DNA of 64,000 nt from Sporolactobacillus shoreae (GTDB lineage: Bacteria > Bacillota > Bacilli > Bacillales > Sporolactobacillaceae): NCBI RefSeq assembly GCF_004684935.1, contig NZ_SRJD01000001.1, positions 186,001-250,000 on the forward strand, in the 5' to 3' direction. The number at the start of each line of letters is the position of its first letter. Position 1 is the first letter of the stretch. Below are positions 28,215 to 36,363 of this stretch, piece by piece. The notes under the pieces are model-generated. The model made no database searches and was not told the DNA's origin. It was given only the letters and a program-made list of their open reading frames with translations. The translations under genes and the position numbers were made by a program.

Positions 28215-28599
28215 AATTGATCACTATTCATATTATCCATTTCCCTTGCCGGGCAACTTGGAGACTCAGCAGAAACCCAAGGAAACTACCACAACGGCCC
28301 ATTCTTTTCAAAAGACATTCAGCGATCAGTTGAATGATCAGCCGGTAAAATTGACGAAGCACGCTAGGGAACGGTTTGCAACCAGAAACATTCATTTGAC
28401 GGCATCGGAATGGAATCAGATCCATGACAAGATGCGAGAAGCTGAAAAAATGGGTGTTAATGATTCACTGGTTTTAACGAAGGATGCCGCGCTCGTCGTC
28501 AATACACCGAAAAACACGGTGATAACGGCAATGAATCTGCAGGAAGCAAAGTCACATATTTTCACGAATATCAATGGGACGATTTTGATTAATCATTAA
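28207..28599 (+). CDS. TIGR02530-type flagellar operon protein
   Basis: 130 residues. The block LTKHARERFATRNIHLTASEW...SLVLTKDAALVVNTPKNTVITAM...IFTNINGTILI is what I recall for the uncharacterised flagellar-operon family TIGR02530, usually found between flgD and the hook gene. No membrane segment or signal peptide; the first 40 residues are Pro/Thr/Gln-rich. ATG 28207 overlaps flgD. Not part of the B. subtilis operon as I know it. A role in hook assembly is inferred from position only. Confidence 0.78.
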   Translation: MAKIDHYSYYPFPLPGNLETQQKPKETTTTAHSFQKTFSDQLNDQPVKLTKHARERFATRNIHLTASEWNQIHDKMREAEKMGVNDSLVLTKDAALVVNTPKNTVITAMNLQEAKSHIFTNINGTILINH

Positions 28600-28674
28600 C
28601 AGGCTGGACCTTTTTAAGGAGAGCCGTGGCTGTGGACCGACCGAAGCAGTCAATTTAAAAGGAGGAACTAAATC

Positions 28675-29466
28675 ATGTTATTACGTTCATTAGGATCGGG
28701 TGTATCAGGACTTAAAAACTTTCAGACGGATCTCGATGTCATTGGCAACAACATTTCAAACGTCGGCACAACCGGCTTCAAAAAAGGTCGCATCAACTTT
28801 GAAGATACAATTAATCAGCAATTGCAGGGATCGACAACAAACGTCAACGCGGTTCAAATTGGCCTCGGATCCCAAACGAGTTCAATTGACAACATCACTA
28901 CCGGCGGTGTTCCAGAGTCAACAGGTAACCCATACGATGTAGCTATTAACGGTGAAGGATATTTTCGAGTAATGAATGGAACTAACCCATACTATACAAG
29001 AGCAGGGGATTTTAAGTTAGATACTGCTGGTACTGGTCTTGTAAACAGTCAAGGCATGGCTCTTGATATAGGAGGAACAACAACCCCTGGCGCTTCTTTT
29101 AATACAGTGTCAAGTTTTACTATTGATCAAGCGGGAAATATTACAGGTGTTGATAAAACTACAGGTAATTCGGTGCAATTAGGAAGCATTAATCTTTTCA
29201 CTTTTTCAAATCCAAACGGTCTAGAAAAAATTGGAAATTCGCTGTACCAAGTGACACAGGGATCGGGCAATGCACAGCAAATGACCGCGGCGACCGGACT
29301 TGGCACACAAACACAGCTTCAGCAAAACGCACTGGAAGGTTCGAACGTCGATCTGACCGATGAAATGACGAATCTGATCACGGCAGAACGTGCCTACCAG
29401 GCCAATTCAAAAACGATCACGACTGCAGACCAGATTCTCCAGACACTGGTTAACCTGAAGCAATGA
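28675..29466 (+). CDS. flgE: Flagellar hook protein FlgE (Bacillus-type, short)
   Basis: 263 residues, close to the 264-residue B. subtilis hook protein. The FlgE/F/G N-terminus MLLRSLGSGVSGLKNFQTDLDVIGNNISNVGTTGFKK and C-terminus GSNVDLTDEMTNLITAERAYQANSKTI are clear. The surface-exposed middle (about residues 85-195) is markedly more AT-rich than the ends, suggesting recombination. Could be called FlgG by automated pipelines, but length and position favour hook. ATG after AAAGGAGG. Confidence 0.88.
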   Translation: MLLRSLGSGVSGLKNFQTDLDVIGNNISNVGTTGFKKGRINFEDTINQQLQGSTTNVNAVQIGLGSQTSSIDNITTGGVPESTGNPYDVAINGEGYFRVMNGTNPYYTRAGDFKLDTAGTGLVNSQGMALDIGGTTTPGASFNTVSSFTIDQAGNITGVDKTTGNSVQLGSINLFTFSNPNGLEKIGNSLYQVTQGSGNAQQMTAATGLGTQTQLQQNALEGSNVDLTDEMTNLITAERAYQANSKTITTADQILQTLVNLKQ

Positions 29467-29523
29467 TGAACGAAAGGAGTGAACTGGATCCGGTCTCCGG
29501 ATTCAGTTCAATTTATTGAACCT

Positions 29524-29760
29524 ATGATTCAGCTGACACGATTTAATGGCCAGACTTTCGTCCTGAATGCGTTTCTCATTGAGCAGATCGAGGCACTTCC
29601 GGATACGACTGTAACTCTTACGACCGGAAAGAAAATTGTTGTCAGAGAAACAGTTGATCAGGTGACGCAGCTTGTGATCCGATTTTTGAAAGAGATTCCC
29701 TGGTCCCAGGCAGTTCGCGCAGAAGAAGGTGTGCTCAGATGTTCAAAAGCAGAGGATTAA
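29524..29760 (+). CDS. swrD: SwrD (YlzI), flagellar motor power protein
   Basis: 78 residues. It begins MIQLTRFNGQTFVLNAFLIEQIEALPDTTVTLTTGKKIVV, which closely matches B. subtilis SwrD, a small cytoplasmic protein needed for full motor torque and swarming. A longer in-frame reading from 29479 adds 15 unconserved residues. Overlaps fliL by 22 bp. Confidence 0.9.
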   Translation: MIQLTRFNGQTFVLNAFLIEQIEALPDTTVTLTTGKKIVVRETVDQVTQLVIRFLKEIPWSQAVRAEEGVLRCSKAED

Positions 29761-30173
29761 ACGTTCTGTTCATTCTCATGATTCTTGTGATTATTGGGAC
29801 GGTCGTCGCTTATTTTATGTTGTCAAATTATGCTCAGGGTAAAAATGATGTTCAAAATCCGAGTATTGATGAAATTGTTAATGACCTGACTGTCGACACG
29901 GGTGAAATAACGACCAATATTCAAGGCGACCATTTCATCAAGGTTGATTTCAACATTCAGGTATCAAACAAAGACGCGAAAGATGAGTTGACAAAACGAT
30001 CGTTCCAAGTCAAAAATGCTGTGATTTACACTGTTTCGGACATGACACCCCAGGATCTTCAGAATCAGAAAGGGATTGCCAGTCTTGAAGATCAGATAAA
30101 AAACAGAATCAATAGTTTCCTAGACAGCGGAACTGTGACCCATGTTTATACGACAGAAAAGGTAGTACAATAA
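29739..30173 (+). CDS. fliL: Flagellar basal body-associated protein FliL
   Basis: 144 residues. Single N-terminal membrane segment (LNVLFILMILVIIGTVVAYFML, about 7-28), then an extracytoplasmic SPFH-like domain ending in DQIKNRINSFLDSGTVTHVYTTEKVVQ. FliL surrounds and stabilises stator units. AGAAGGTG inside swrD serves as ribosome-binding site. Confidence 0.92.
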   Translation: MFKSRGLNVLFILMILVIIGTVVAYFMLSNYAQGKNDVQNPSIDEIVNDLTVDTGEITTNIQGDHFIKVDFNIQVSNKDAKDELTKRSFQVKNAVIYTVSDMTPQDLQNQKGIASLEDQIKNRINSFLDSGTVTHVYTTEKVVQ

Positions 30174-30206
30174 GGTAATTCAGGATAAGTAAGGTGATGA
30201 TGTGAC

Positions 30207-31205
30207 ATGGCCGATATTCTTTCACAATCAGAAATTGACGCGTTGCTCTCAGCTCTTTCAACGGGAGAGATGGATGCGGAAGAATTAAAAGAAGAAGAGA
30301 GCAAACCAAAAGTCCGGGTTTATGATTTTAAAAGGGCGCTGCGTTTTTCTAAAGATCAGATCAGAAGTCTGACGAGAATTCACGAGAACTATGCCAGATT
30401 ACTGACTTCCTATTTTTCAGCGCAGCTAAGAACCTATGTGCAGATCTCCGTAGCCTCGGTGGATCAGCTTCCCTATGAAGAATTCATCCGGTCCATTCCA
30501 TCGGCAACTGTCCTGAATATTATTGAAGCACCCCCACTTGAAGGGCATCTCATTGTCGAAATGAATCCCAACATCGCATATGCCATGCTTGACCGTCTTC
30601 TGGGTGGTGCCGGGATCAGCATGAATAAAGTAGAGAATCTGACAGAGATTGAGAAGGATCTGATGATCAGGTTATTCGAGGGAACTCTTCCCTCACTGAA
30701 AGAGGCATGGTCTTCAGTCGAAGCTGAAATGCGGCCGCGTTTACTTGAGTTGGAAACAAATCCTCAATTTCTTCAGCTTGTTTCTCCCAATGAAACGGTG
30801 ATCGTTATTTCGCTGTCGGCGATGATTGGAAAATCAAGCGGAATGATTAATATCTGCCTTCCACACGTTGTTCTGGAGCCGGTTATTCCGAAATTGTCCA
30901 TGCATTATTGGATGAGTGAGAAAAAAAATGATGTGACAAAAGAAGAGTATCAAGCTCTGCGTCAGCGTATTGAAAATTCGTTGATTAACATTAATGTGTT
31001 GCTTGGAAAATCGCAGATTACTGTTCATGAATTGCTGCATCTGAATACCGGCGATGTCATTTCCCTGAACCGTCAGATTGATCAGCCGGTCACAGTAGAA
31101 GTCGGCGGCTTCCCAAAATTTTTCGCTCAGCCTGGGAAGAAGAACAAGCGAATGGCTGTCCAAATCATCAAACCTATAGTACAGGAGGATAACCATAATG
31201 AGTGA
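30207..31205 (+). CDS. fliM: Flagellar motor switch protein FliM
   Basis: 332 residues. C-ring component that binds phosphorylated CheY through the N-terminal ILSQSEIDALLSAL motif (4-17). The CheC-like middle domain (LTEIEKDLMIRLFEGTLPSLKEAWSSV) and SpoA/FliN-like C-terminal domain (INVLLGKSQITVHELLHLNTGDVISL) are both present. Overlaps fliY by 8 bp. Confidence 0.97.
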   Translation: MADILSQSEIDALLSALSTGEMDAEELKEEESKPKVRVYDFKRALRFSKDQIRSLTRIHENYARLLTSYFSAQLRTYVQISVASVDQLPYEEFIRSIPSATVLNIIEAPPLEGHLIVEMNPNIAYAMLDRLLGGAGISMNKVENLTEIEKDLMIRLFEGTLPSLKEAWSSVEAEMRPRLLELETNPQFLQLVSPNETVIVISLSAMIGKSSGMINICLPHVVLEPVIPKLSMHYWMSEKKNDVTKEEYQALRQRIENSLININVLLGKSQITVHELLHLNTGDVISLNRQIDQPVTVEVGGFPKFFAQPGKKNKRMAVQIIKPIVQEDNHNE

Positions 31206-32367
31206 CGGACAACTCTCACAGGAAGAAATTGATGCGCTTCTCGGTCGTCAGGCATCGGCTGAAAAACAGCATACTGAAAATCCGGGAAAGGATGCAGCGC
31301 CGCTTAAAAAAAATAACATGTCGGATCTTGAGGAAGATGTGCTCGGCGAAATTGGCAATATATCTTTTGGCAGCGCGGCAACGGCATTATCAACTATTTT
31401 GAACCAGAAGGTTGAGATCACGACGCCGTCTGTACATATCGTTAACCGGAATAAGTTGGGGGAAGAGTTTCCGGTTCCCCATGTTTCGGTTCTTGTCAAT
31501 TATACTGAAGGCTTTCAGGGGTCGTGCATGCTTGTTATTAAAACGAGGGATGCCAGCGTTATTGCAGATCTGATGATGGGGGGCGACGGCAAGAATCCGA
31601 GCCAGGAAATCAGTGATATGCAGATGAGCGCGGTGCAGGAAGCCATGAATCAGATGATGGGGTCTTCGTCCACAGCGATGTCCACGGTCTTTAACCGTCG
31701 CATTGATATATCTCCTCCTGAATTGACTCTCATGGATGTCAGAACAAGGCGGGGTATGGAATATATTCCCAACGATGACCTGATGTTTGAGATTTCATTC
31801 CGCCTGAAAATTGGCAGCCTGGTTGATTCAAACATCATGCAGCTGGTTCCGATTCCGTTTGGCAAGCATTTGGTTGATCTGCTTATGAACGAGACATCAG
31901 GTCAAGCAAATCAGCAGAACTCTGTTGGCACAACTGCATCGGATCAACCAGATTCTCCGGTACTGGCGGTCTCTGCGGATCAGGAAGACAAAGTACAGGA
32001 AAAGGTCGCCGCACCTACCGGATCGCAAAATATTGTGCGCCAGCAGAATGTTCAAACGGCAGAGTTCTCTGATTTTGGAAATGATTCGGATCAAACTGAG
32101 AAAAGTACACCGCGGAATCTGGATTTGCTGATGGATATCCCTCTGGATGTCAGTGTTGAACTCGGACACACAAAGAAAACAGTTCATGAGGTACTGGAAC
32201 TGGGCCCGGGTTCAATAATTGAGCTGGACAAGCTTGCAGGTGAAGCAATCGATATATTAGTTAACCAAAAATATGTTGCGAAAGGCGAAGTGGTAGTGGT
32301 TGATGAGAATTTTGGAATTCGAATTACTGAAATTCTAAATCACGCCGACAGACTTAAAAGCTTGTAA
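31198..32367 (+). CDS. fliY: Flagellar motor switch phosphatase FliY
   Basis: 389 residues. FliY combines a CheY-P phosphatase domain with a FliN-like domain in the Gram-positive C ring. N-terminal CheY-P binding motif LSQEEIDALLG (5-15). Two phosphatase sites follow: EDVLGEIGNISFGSAA and SAVQEAMNQMMGSS, each with the E-x2-N pair. After a low-complexity Gln/Ser/Asp linker (about 220-300) comes the SpoA domain LDVSVELGHTKKTVHEVLEL. ATG after AGGAGG. Confidence 0.96.
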   Translation: MSDGQLSQEEIDALLGRQASAEKQHTENPGKDAAPLKKNNMSDLEEDVLGEIGNISFGSAATALSTILNQKVEITTPSVHIVNRNKLGEEFPVPHVSVLVNYTEGFQGSCMLVIKTRDASVIADLMMGGDGKNPSQEISDMQMSAVQEAMNQMMGSSSTAMSTVFNRRIDISPPELTLMDVRTRRGMEYIPNDDLMFEISFRLKIGSLVDSNIMQLVPIPFGKHLVDLLMNETSGQANQQNSVGTTASDQPDSPVLAVSADQEDKVQEKVAAPTGSQNIVRQQNVQTAEFSDFGNDSDQTEKSTPRNLDLLMDIPLDVSVELGHTKKTVHEVLELGPGSIIELDKLAGEAIDILVNQKYVAKGEVVVVDENFGIRITEILNHADRLKSL

Positions 32368-32409
32368 ACTTGTTACTACTTAATGATAAATGATAATGGA
32401 GGGTTTAGC

Positions 32410-32772
32410 ATGGCAGGACGCATACTGGTTGTAGACGACGCGGCTTTTATGAGAATGATGCTGAAAGATATTCTAACAAAAAATGGTTATGAAGTTGTTG
32501 GTGAGGGGGCAAACGGCAATGAAGCCGTCTCCAAGTATGATGAACTTAAACCGGATCTTGTGACTCTGGATATTACAATGCCTGAACTGGATGGTATTCA
32601 AGCGCTTAAGAAGATAAAATCGAAAGATTCGGACTGCAAAGTGATTATGTGCTCTGCAATGGGTCAGCAATCGATGGTCATTGACGCGATTCAGGCTGGT
32701 GCGAAGGATTTTATTGTCAAGCCATTTCAGGCAGACCGCGTCATCGAAGCAATTAAAAAAACACTTGGCTAA
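32410..32772 (+). CDS. cheY: Chemotaxis response regulator CheY
   Basis: 120 residues, a single receiver domain. Acidic pocket VVDDAAF (D9, D10), phospho-acceptor D54 in LVTLDITMPELDG, and the conserved Lys in DFIVKPF. In B. subtilis CheY-P binds FliM/FliY to promote counter-clockwise rotation. ATG 32410 follows GGAGGG; the longer in-frame start at 32383 lies upstream of that site. Confidence 0.97.
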   Translation: MAGRILVVDDAAFMRMMLKDILTKNGYEVVGEGANGNEAVSKYDELKPDLVTLDITMPELDGIQALKKIKSKDSDCKVIMCSAMGQQSMVIDAIQAGAKDFIVKPFQADRVIEAIKKTLG

Positions 32773-32795
32773 AAAGGAAAGAAGAAGGTGGCGGT

Positions 32796-33476
32796 TTGTT
32801 ACCGAAAGGACTGATTTCTCTTGCTCTCGCACTTGCTCTGATTTTTGGAACGAATGTCCATGTCCTGGCAGCGGATCCGGGCAATGGCACTGTAGCAGAT
32901 ATGTTCAAAAATCAGAACACCGGACATCATGCTCAATCGAATCCGGGCAGTAGTGCTCAGACAACAAACGGTAATACGTCTCCTGTTGCAATTGGTGGCT
33001 CTAATCTGTTTCTGGACTTTGTAAAGATCGTATTTGCACTGCTTATCGTACTCGCATTAATTTATCTGTTGTATCGTTTTGTAGCGAAAAAAACGGGAAA
33101 GTTCAGAGAAGGTAATTTGCTCAAAAATCTGGGCGGGGTTTCAGTAGGAACGAATCGGTCTGTCCAGCTGATCAGAATCGGCAACAAAGTCATGGTTATC
33201 GGCGTGGGGGAGACAGTTCAGCTTCTTAAGGAGATCAGTGATCCCTCAGAGATCGAAGCTCTGGCGTCACAGGAGGAGGCCACGGACCGTCTTGAGGAAA
33301 ATGTGGTCCGCGTTCTGCAATGGACAGCGGGGAAAGCGTTCAGGACTCAGGGAAAAAAACAGACCACAGGCAGGGATTATGCCAGTTCCATCCTCAGAGA
33401 AAAATTGAATCAATTGAAGGAGGAACGAGAAAAAAAAATGAAGGAACTCATTCAGGAGGTCAAGCGGGATGAATAG
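32796..33476 (+). CDS. fliO: Flagellar biosynthetic protein FliO (FliZ)
   Basis: 226 residues. N-terminal signal peptide (LISLALALALIFGTNVHVLAA, cleavage likely after AA near 28), an extracytoplasmic Asn/Gly/Ser-rich loop, one membrane segment at about 68-90 (FLDFVKIVFALLIVLALIYLLY), then the FliO cytoplasmic domain (LGGVSVGTNRSVQLIRIGNKVMVIGVGE). It helps assemble FliP in the export gate. TTG start. Overlaps fliP by 8 bp. B. subtilis calls it FliZ. Confidence 0.92.
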   Translation: MLPKGLISLALALALIFGTNVHVLAADPGNGTVADMFKNQNTGHHAQSNPGSSAQTTNGNTSPVAIGGSNLFLDFVKIVFALLIVLALIYLLYRFVAKKTGKFREGNLLKNLGGVSVGTNRSVQLIRIGNKVMVIGVGETVQLLKEISDPSEIEALASQEEATDRLEENVVRVLQWTAGKAFRTQGKKQTTGRDYASSILREKLNQLKEEREKKMKELIQEVKRDE

Positions 33477-34146
33477 CATACCGGGTATTTCACCCGCCCT
33501 TTTTACGAGTCAGCCCCAGGGTGTCGCAACAACGGTACAGCTTCTGCTTATCCTGACTGTTCTCTCTTTGGCCCCGGCTATTCTCGTTCTTATGACTTCA
33601 TTTACAAGAATCATCATTGTTCTTTCTTTTGTCAGGACCTCTCTTTCGACCCAGCAGATGCCGCCAAACCAGGTTTTGATTGGGCTGGCATTGTTTCTGA
33701 CATTTTTCATCATGGCACCTGTATATGGGCAGATCAACACCGATGCCATCCAGCCTTATATGAAAGGGCAGATCTCGCAGCAGCAGGCGATGGCGCGCGC
33801 AGAGGATCCTGTCAAAAACTTTATGGCACGTGAAACACGGGAAAAAGATTTGCAGTTGTTTTTGAGCTATGGCAAATATAAGACACCTTCCAAGGTTCAG
33901 GATATTCCACTGACTGCTCTTGTACCGGCATTTACAATCAGTGAACTGAAGACGGCTTTTCAAATGGGCTTTATGATCTTTATTCCCTTTCTGGTCATAG
34001 ACATGGTAGTCGCAAGTATTCTTATGGCTATGGGGATGATGATGCTCCCCCCAGTCATGATTTCGCTGCCTTTTAAGATACTACTGTTCATCATGGTTGA
34101 CGGGTGGTACCTGATTGTCGAGTCATTGCTTAAAAGTTATCAGTAG
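33469..34146 (+). CDS. fliP: Flagellar export gate protein FliP
   Basis: 225 residues. Core subunit of the FliPQR export channel. Four hydrophobic segments; signatures MTSFTRIIIVLSFVRTSLSTQQMPPNQVLIGLALFLTFF and the C-terminal FQMGFMIFIPFLVIDMVVASILMAMGM. ATG with AGGAGG eight nt upstream, within fliO. Confidence 0.97.
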   Translation: MNSIPGISPALFTSQPQGVATTVQLLLILTVLSLAPAILVLMTSFTRIIIVLSFVRTSLSTQQMPPNQVLIGLALFLTFFIMAPVYGQINTDAIQPYMKGQISQQQAMARAEDPVKNFMARETREKDLQLFLSYGKYKTPSKVQDIPLTALVPAFTISELKTAFQMGFMIFIPFLVIDMVVASILMAMGMMMLPPVMISLPFKILLFIMVDGWYLIVESLLKSYQ

Positions 34147-34184
34147 TCCATTCGTCAGATACCTAAGAAAGAAGGGATGATAGT

Positions 34185-34454
34185 ATGAGCGCGGAAACAG
34201 TGCTGTCCATTGCCGACCAAAGCGTTATGATTGTTCTGATGGTTGGCGGACCTTTGCTCATTGTTTCGCTGGTGGTCGGACTGCTTGTCAGTATTTTTCA
34301 GGCGGCAACCCAGATTCAGGAACAGACTCTGGCATTTATCCCTAAAATTGTGGCTGTTTTATTCGGGCTGATCTTTTTCGGCCCCTGGATGCTTTCGAGG
34401 ATGCTTGCTTTTACCCAGAACATTTTCGCAAATCTGCCGAATTTCATAAGATAG
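34185..34454 (+). CDS. fliQ: Flagellar export gate protein FliQ
   Basis: 89 residues with two membrane helices (about 15-40 and 55-75) and the conserved QAATQIQEQTLAFIPKI loop. Part of the FliPQR channel. Length and order are standard. Confidence 0.97.
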   Translation: MSAETVLSIADQSVMIVLMVGGPLLIVSLVVGLLVSIFQAATQIQEQTLAFIPKIVAVLFGLIFFGPWMLSRMLAFTQNIFANLPNFIR

Positions 34455-34463
34455 TAAAGGATA

Positions 34464-35246
34464 ATGCGATCCGTGCAAATATTAAATGCAATTCCAGTTT
34501 TTCTACTGGTGCTTGTCAGAGTCGCCAGCTTTCTGGTTACCATGCCGATCTTCTCATACCGGACTATTCCAAATACTGCTAAGATTGGATTCGCGGTAGC
34601 TCTGTCACTGTTGATCGACATGACAGTCTTTAAAAGCCAGGTTGTTCCGCTAAACGACTCTTTTGTCCTGCTCATACTGAAAGAAGCGCTTATTGGCTTA
34701 TCAATGGGCTTTGTCACAGGAATTCTTACATACGCTGTCCAATTTGGGGGCTCTGTGATCGATTTGCAGATTGGCTTTGCCATAGCGAATACAATAAGTC
34801 CGGAAAATGGTTCTGCGACACCTCTGACCGGACAGCTGCTTTACATGCTCCAAATACTGTTTTTCCTGGGCGTTGATGCCCATCACATGCTATTGAATGG
34901 CCTGATGTACAGTTTCAATCTTTTTCCGGTTGATCGTCTGGCGATTCATCTTGCAAGTGGAAATACAGCGGAATTTGTCGGAAGGCTGACGGCCCAGATG
35001 CTCGTTATCGGAATGCAACTTGCTATGCCCGTCGTCGGCTGTCTTTTTCTGGTTGATGTGGCGATTGGATTGATCGCGCGGACGGTGCCCCAGGTTAACG
35101 TGTTTGTTGTCGGCCTTCCCTTGAAAATTATCGTCGGGTTTCTGATTATGCTAATTGTTTTTCCAGCGTTTATTGTTCTCTTTCGCGTCGTTTTCGATTC
35201 GATGACGGATGCGTTCAGTACATATATGCGGCTGCTGGGGGGCTAA
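34464..35246 (+). CDS. fliR: Flagellar export gate protein FliR
   Basis: 260 residues with six to seven hydrophobic helices. FliR completes the FliPQR gate. Signatures include VRVASFLVTMPIFSYRTIPNTAKIGFA and GLIARTVPQVNVFVVGLPLKI. Start ATG 34464 lies close to AAAGGA; GTG 34473 is three codons in and has better spacing. Confidence 0.95.
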   Translation: MRSVQILNAIPVFLLVLVRVASFLVTMPIFSYRTIPNTAKIGFAVALSLLIDMTVFKSQVVPLNDSFVLLILKEALIGLSMGFVTGILTYAVQFGGSVIDLQIGFAIANTISPENGSATPLTGQLLYMLQILFFLGVDAHHMLLNGLMYSFNLFPVDRLAIHLASGNTAEFVGRLTAQMLVIGMQLAMPVVGCLFLVDVAIGLIARTVPQVNVFVVGLPLKIIVGFLIMLIVFPAFIVLFRVVFDSMTDAFSTYMRLLGG

Positions 35247-35250
35247 AGGC

Positions 35251-36339
35251 ATGAAACACTTCCGTTATCCGCTCAATCTTCAGTTTTTTGAAGGGGAAAA
35301 GACAGAAAGAGCAACGCCTCATAAACGTCAGGAAAGCAGAAAACAGGGGGAAGTGTTTAAAAGCGCGGATCTAGGCACGGCGATCAGTCTATTCGCCTTT
35401 TTCCTCTATTTTCGTTTCGCGGGTGGGTCGCTGGGCGAAGGACTGGCATCCATGATGTCTCATGTTTTTCAAAATTCGTTGAACATGGATGTCACTGAGA
35501 ATAATGTGCATCAATTCTTTTCTGCACTTTCAATCCAGTCACTTTTATTGTTGATACCGATTCTGATTGTAGCTTTAGTTGCTGGAATCGCGGGTCAGCT
35601 CTTCCAGGTAGGTTTTCTTTTCCAGCCCGGATTGCTGGCGTTCAAACCGGACCGGATCAGTCTGTTGAAAGGTCTGAAGCGTGTTTATTCGCTGAAGGCT
35701 ATTATGGAACTGCTCAAATCGCTGCTTAAGATTCTTCTGATCGGATTGGTTGCTTTTTCAGTGATTTGGATCAACAGGCAGATGGTTGTGGAAACAGGTG
35801 AGAAATCGCTGGGTGACGGTCTGGTGACAATGGCCAATATTGTTCTTAACATGGGACTTGCCGCTTCAGCTACTTTGATTGTTCTGGCTGTTTTTGATTA
35901 CTATTACCAGAAATTTGAATACGAAAAAAACATGCGGATGTCTAAACAGGATGTCAAAGATGAATACAAAAATATGGAAGGCGATCCCAAGATCAAGTCG
36001 AGAATCAGGGAAAGACAAAAACAGATGGCGATGCGCCGTATGATGCAGGAGCTCCCGAAAGCCGATGTGGTCATTACCAACCCGACACATTTTGCTGTTG
36101 CTTTGCAGTATGATGCGGTGCGGATGTCGGCCCCGAGAGTCATTGCGAAAGGTGCGGATCAAGTGGCCTTTAGGATCAAGGCAATCGCAAGGGAACATGA
36201 GATTGTGATTGTTGAAAAAAAACCGCTGGCCAGAGCCCTCTATTTTCAACTGGATGTTGGTGACAGTGTTCCTGAAGAGTTTTTTAAAGCTGTAGCTGAG
36301 ATTCTGGCTTACGTATATCGCCTGAATGGAAAAGCGTAA
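35251..36339 (+). CDS. flhB: Flagellar export switch protein FlhB
   Basis: 362 residues. FlhB controls the switch from hook-type to filament-type export. N-terminal motif EGEKTERATPHKRQESRKQGEV, four membrane helices (about 35-215), a charged linker, and the autocleavage site N277-P278-T279-H280 followed by FAVALQYD. ATG 35251 comes after a GGGGGG stretch; a longer frame from 35209 lies inside fliR. Confidence 0.97.
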   Translation: MKHFRYPLNLQFFEGEKTERATPHKRQESRKQGEVFKSADLGTAISLFAFFLYFRFAGGSLGEGLASMMSHVFQNSLNMDVTENNVHQFFSALSIQSLLLLIPILIVALVAGIAGQLFQVGFLFQPGLLAFKPDRISLLKGLKRVYSLKAIMELLKSLLKILLIGLVAFSVIWINRQMVVETGEKSLGDGLVTMANIVLNMGLAASATLIVLAVFDYYYQKFEYEKNMRMSKQDVKDEYKNMEGDPKIKSRIRERQKQMAMRRMMQELPKADVVITNPTHFAVALQYDAVRMSAPRVIAKGADQVAFRIKAIAREHEIVIVEKKPLARALYFQLDVGDSVPEEFFKAVAEILAYVYRLNGKA

Positions 36340-36363
36340 TGAGTACGGGAGAGGAGGAGAACC

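Noticed and set aside
35866-36249. Long minus-strand open frames inside flagellar genes
   Set aside because: They are antisense to well-conserved genes, have no ribosome-binding sites and resemble no known protein.
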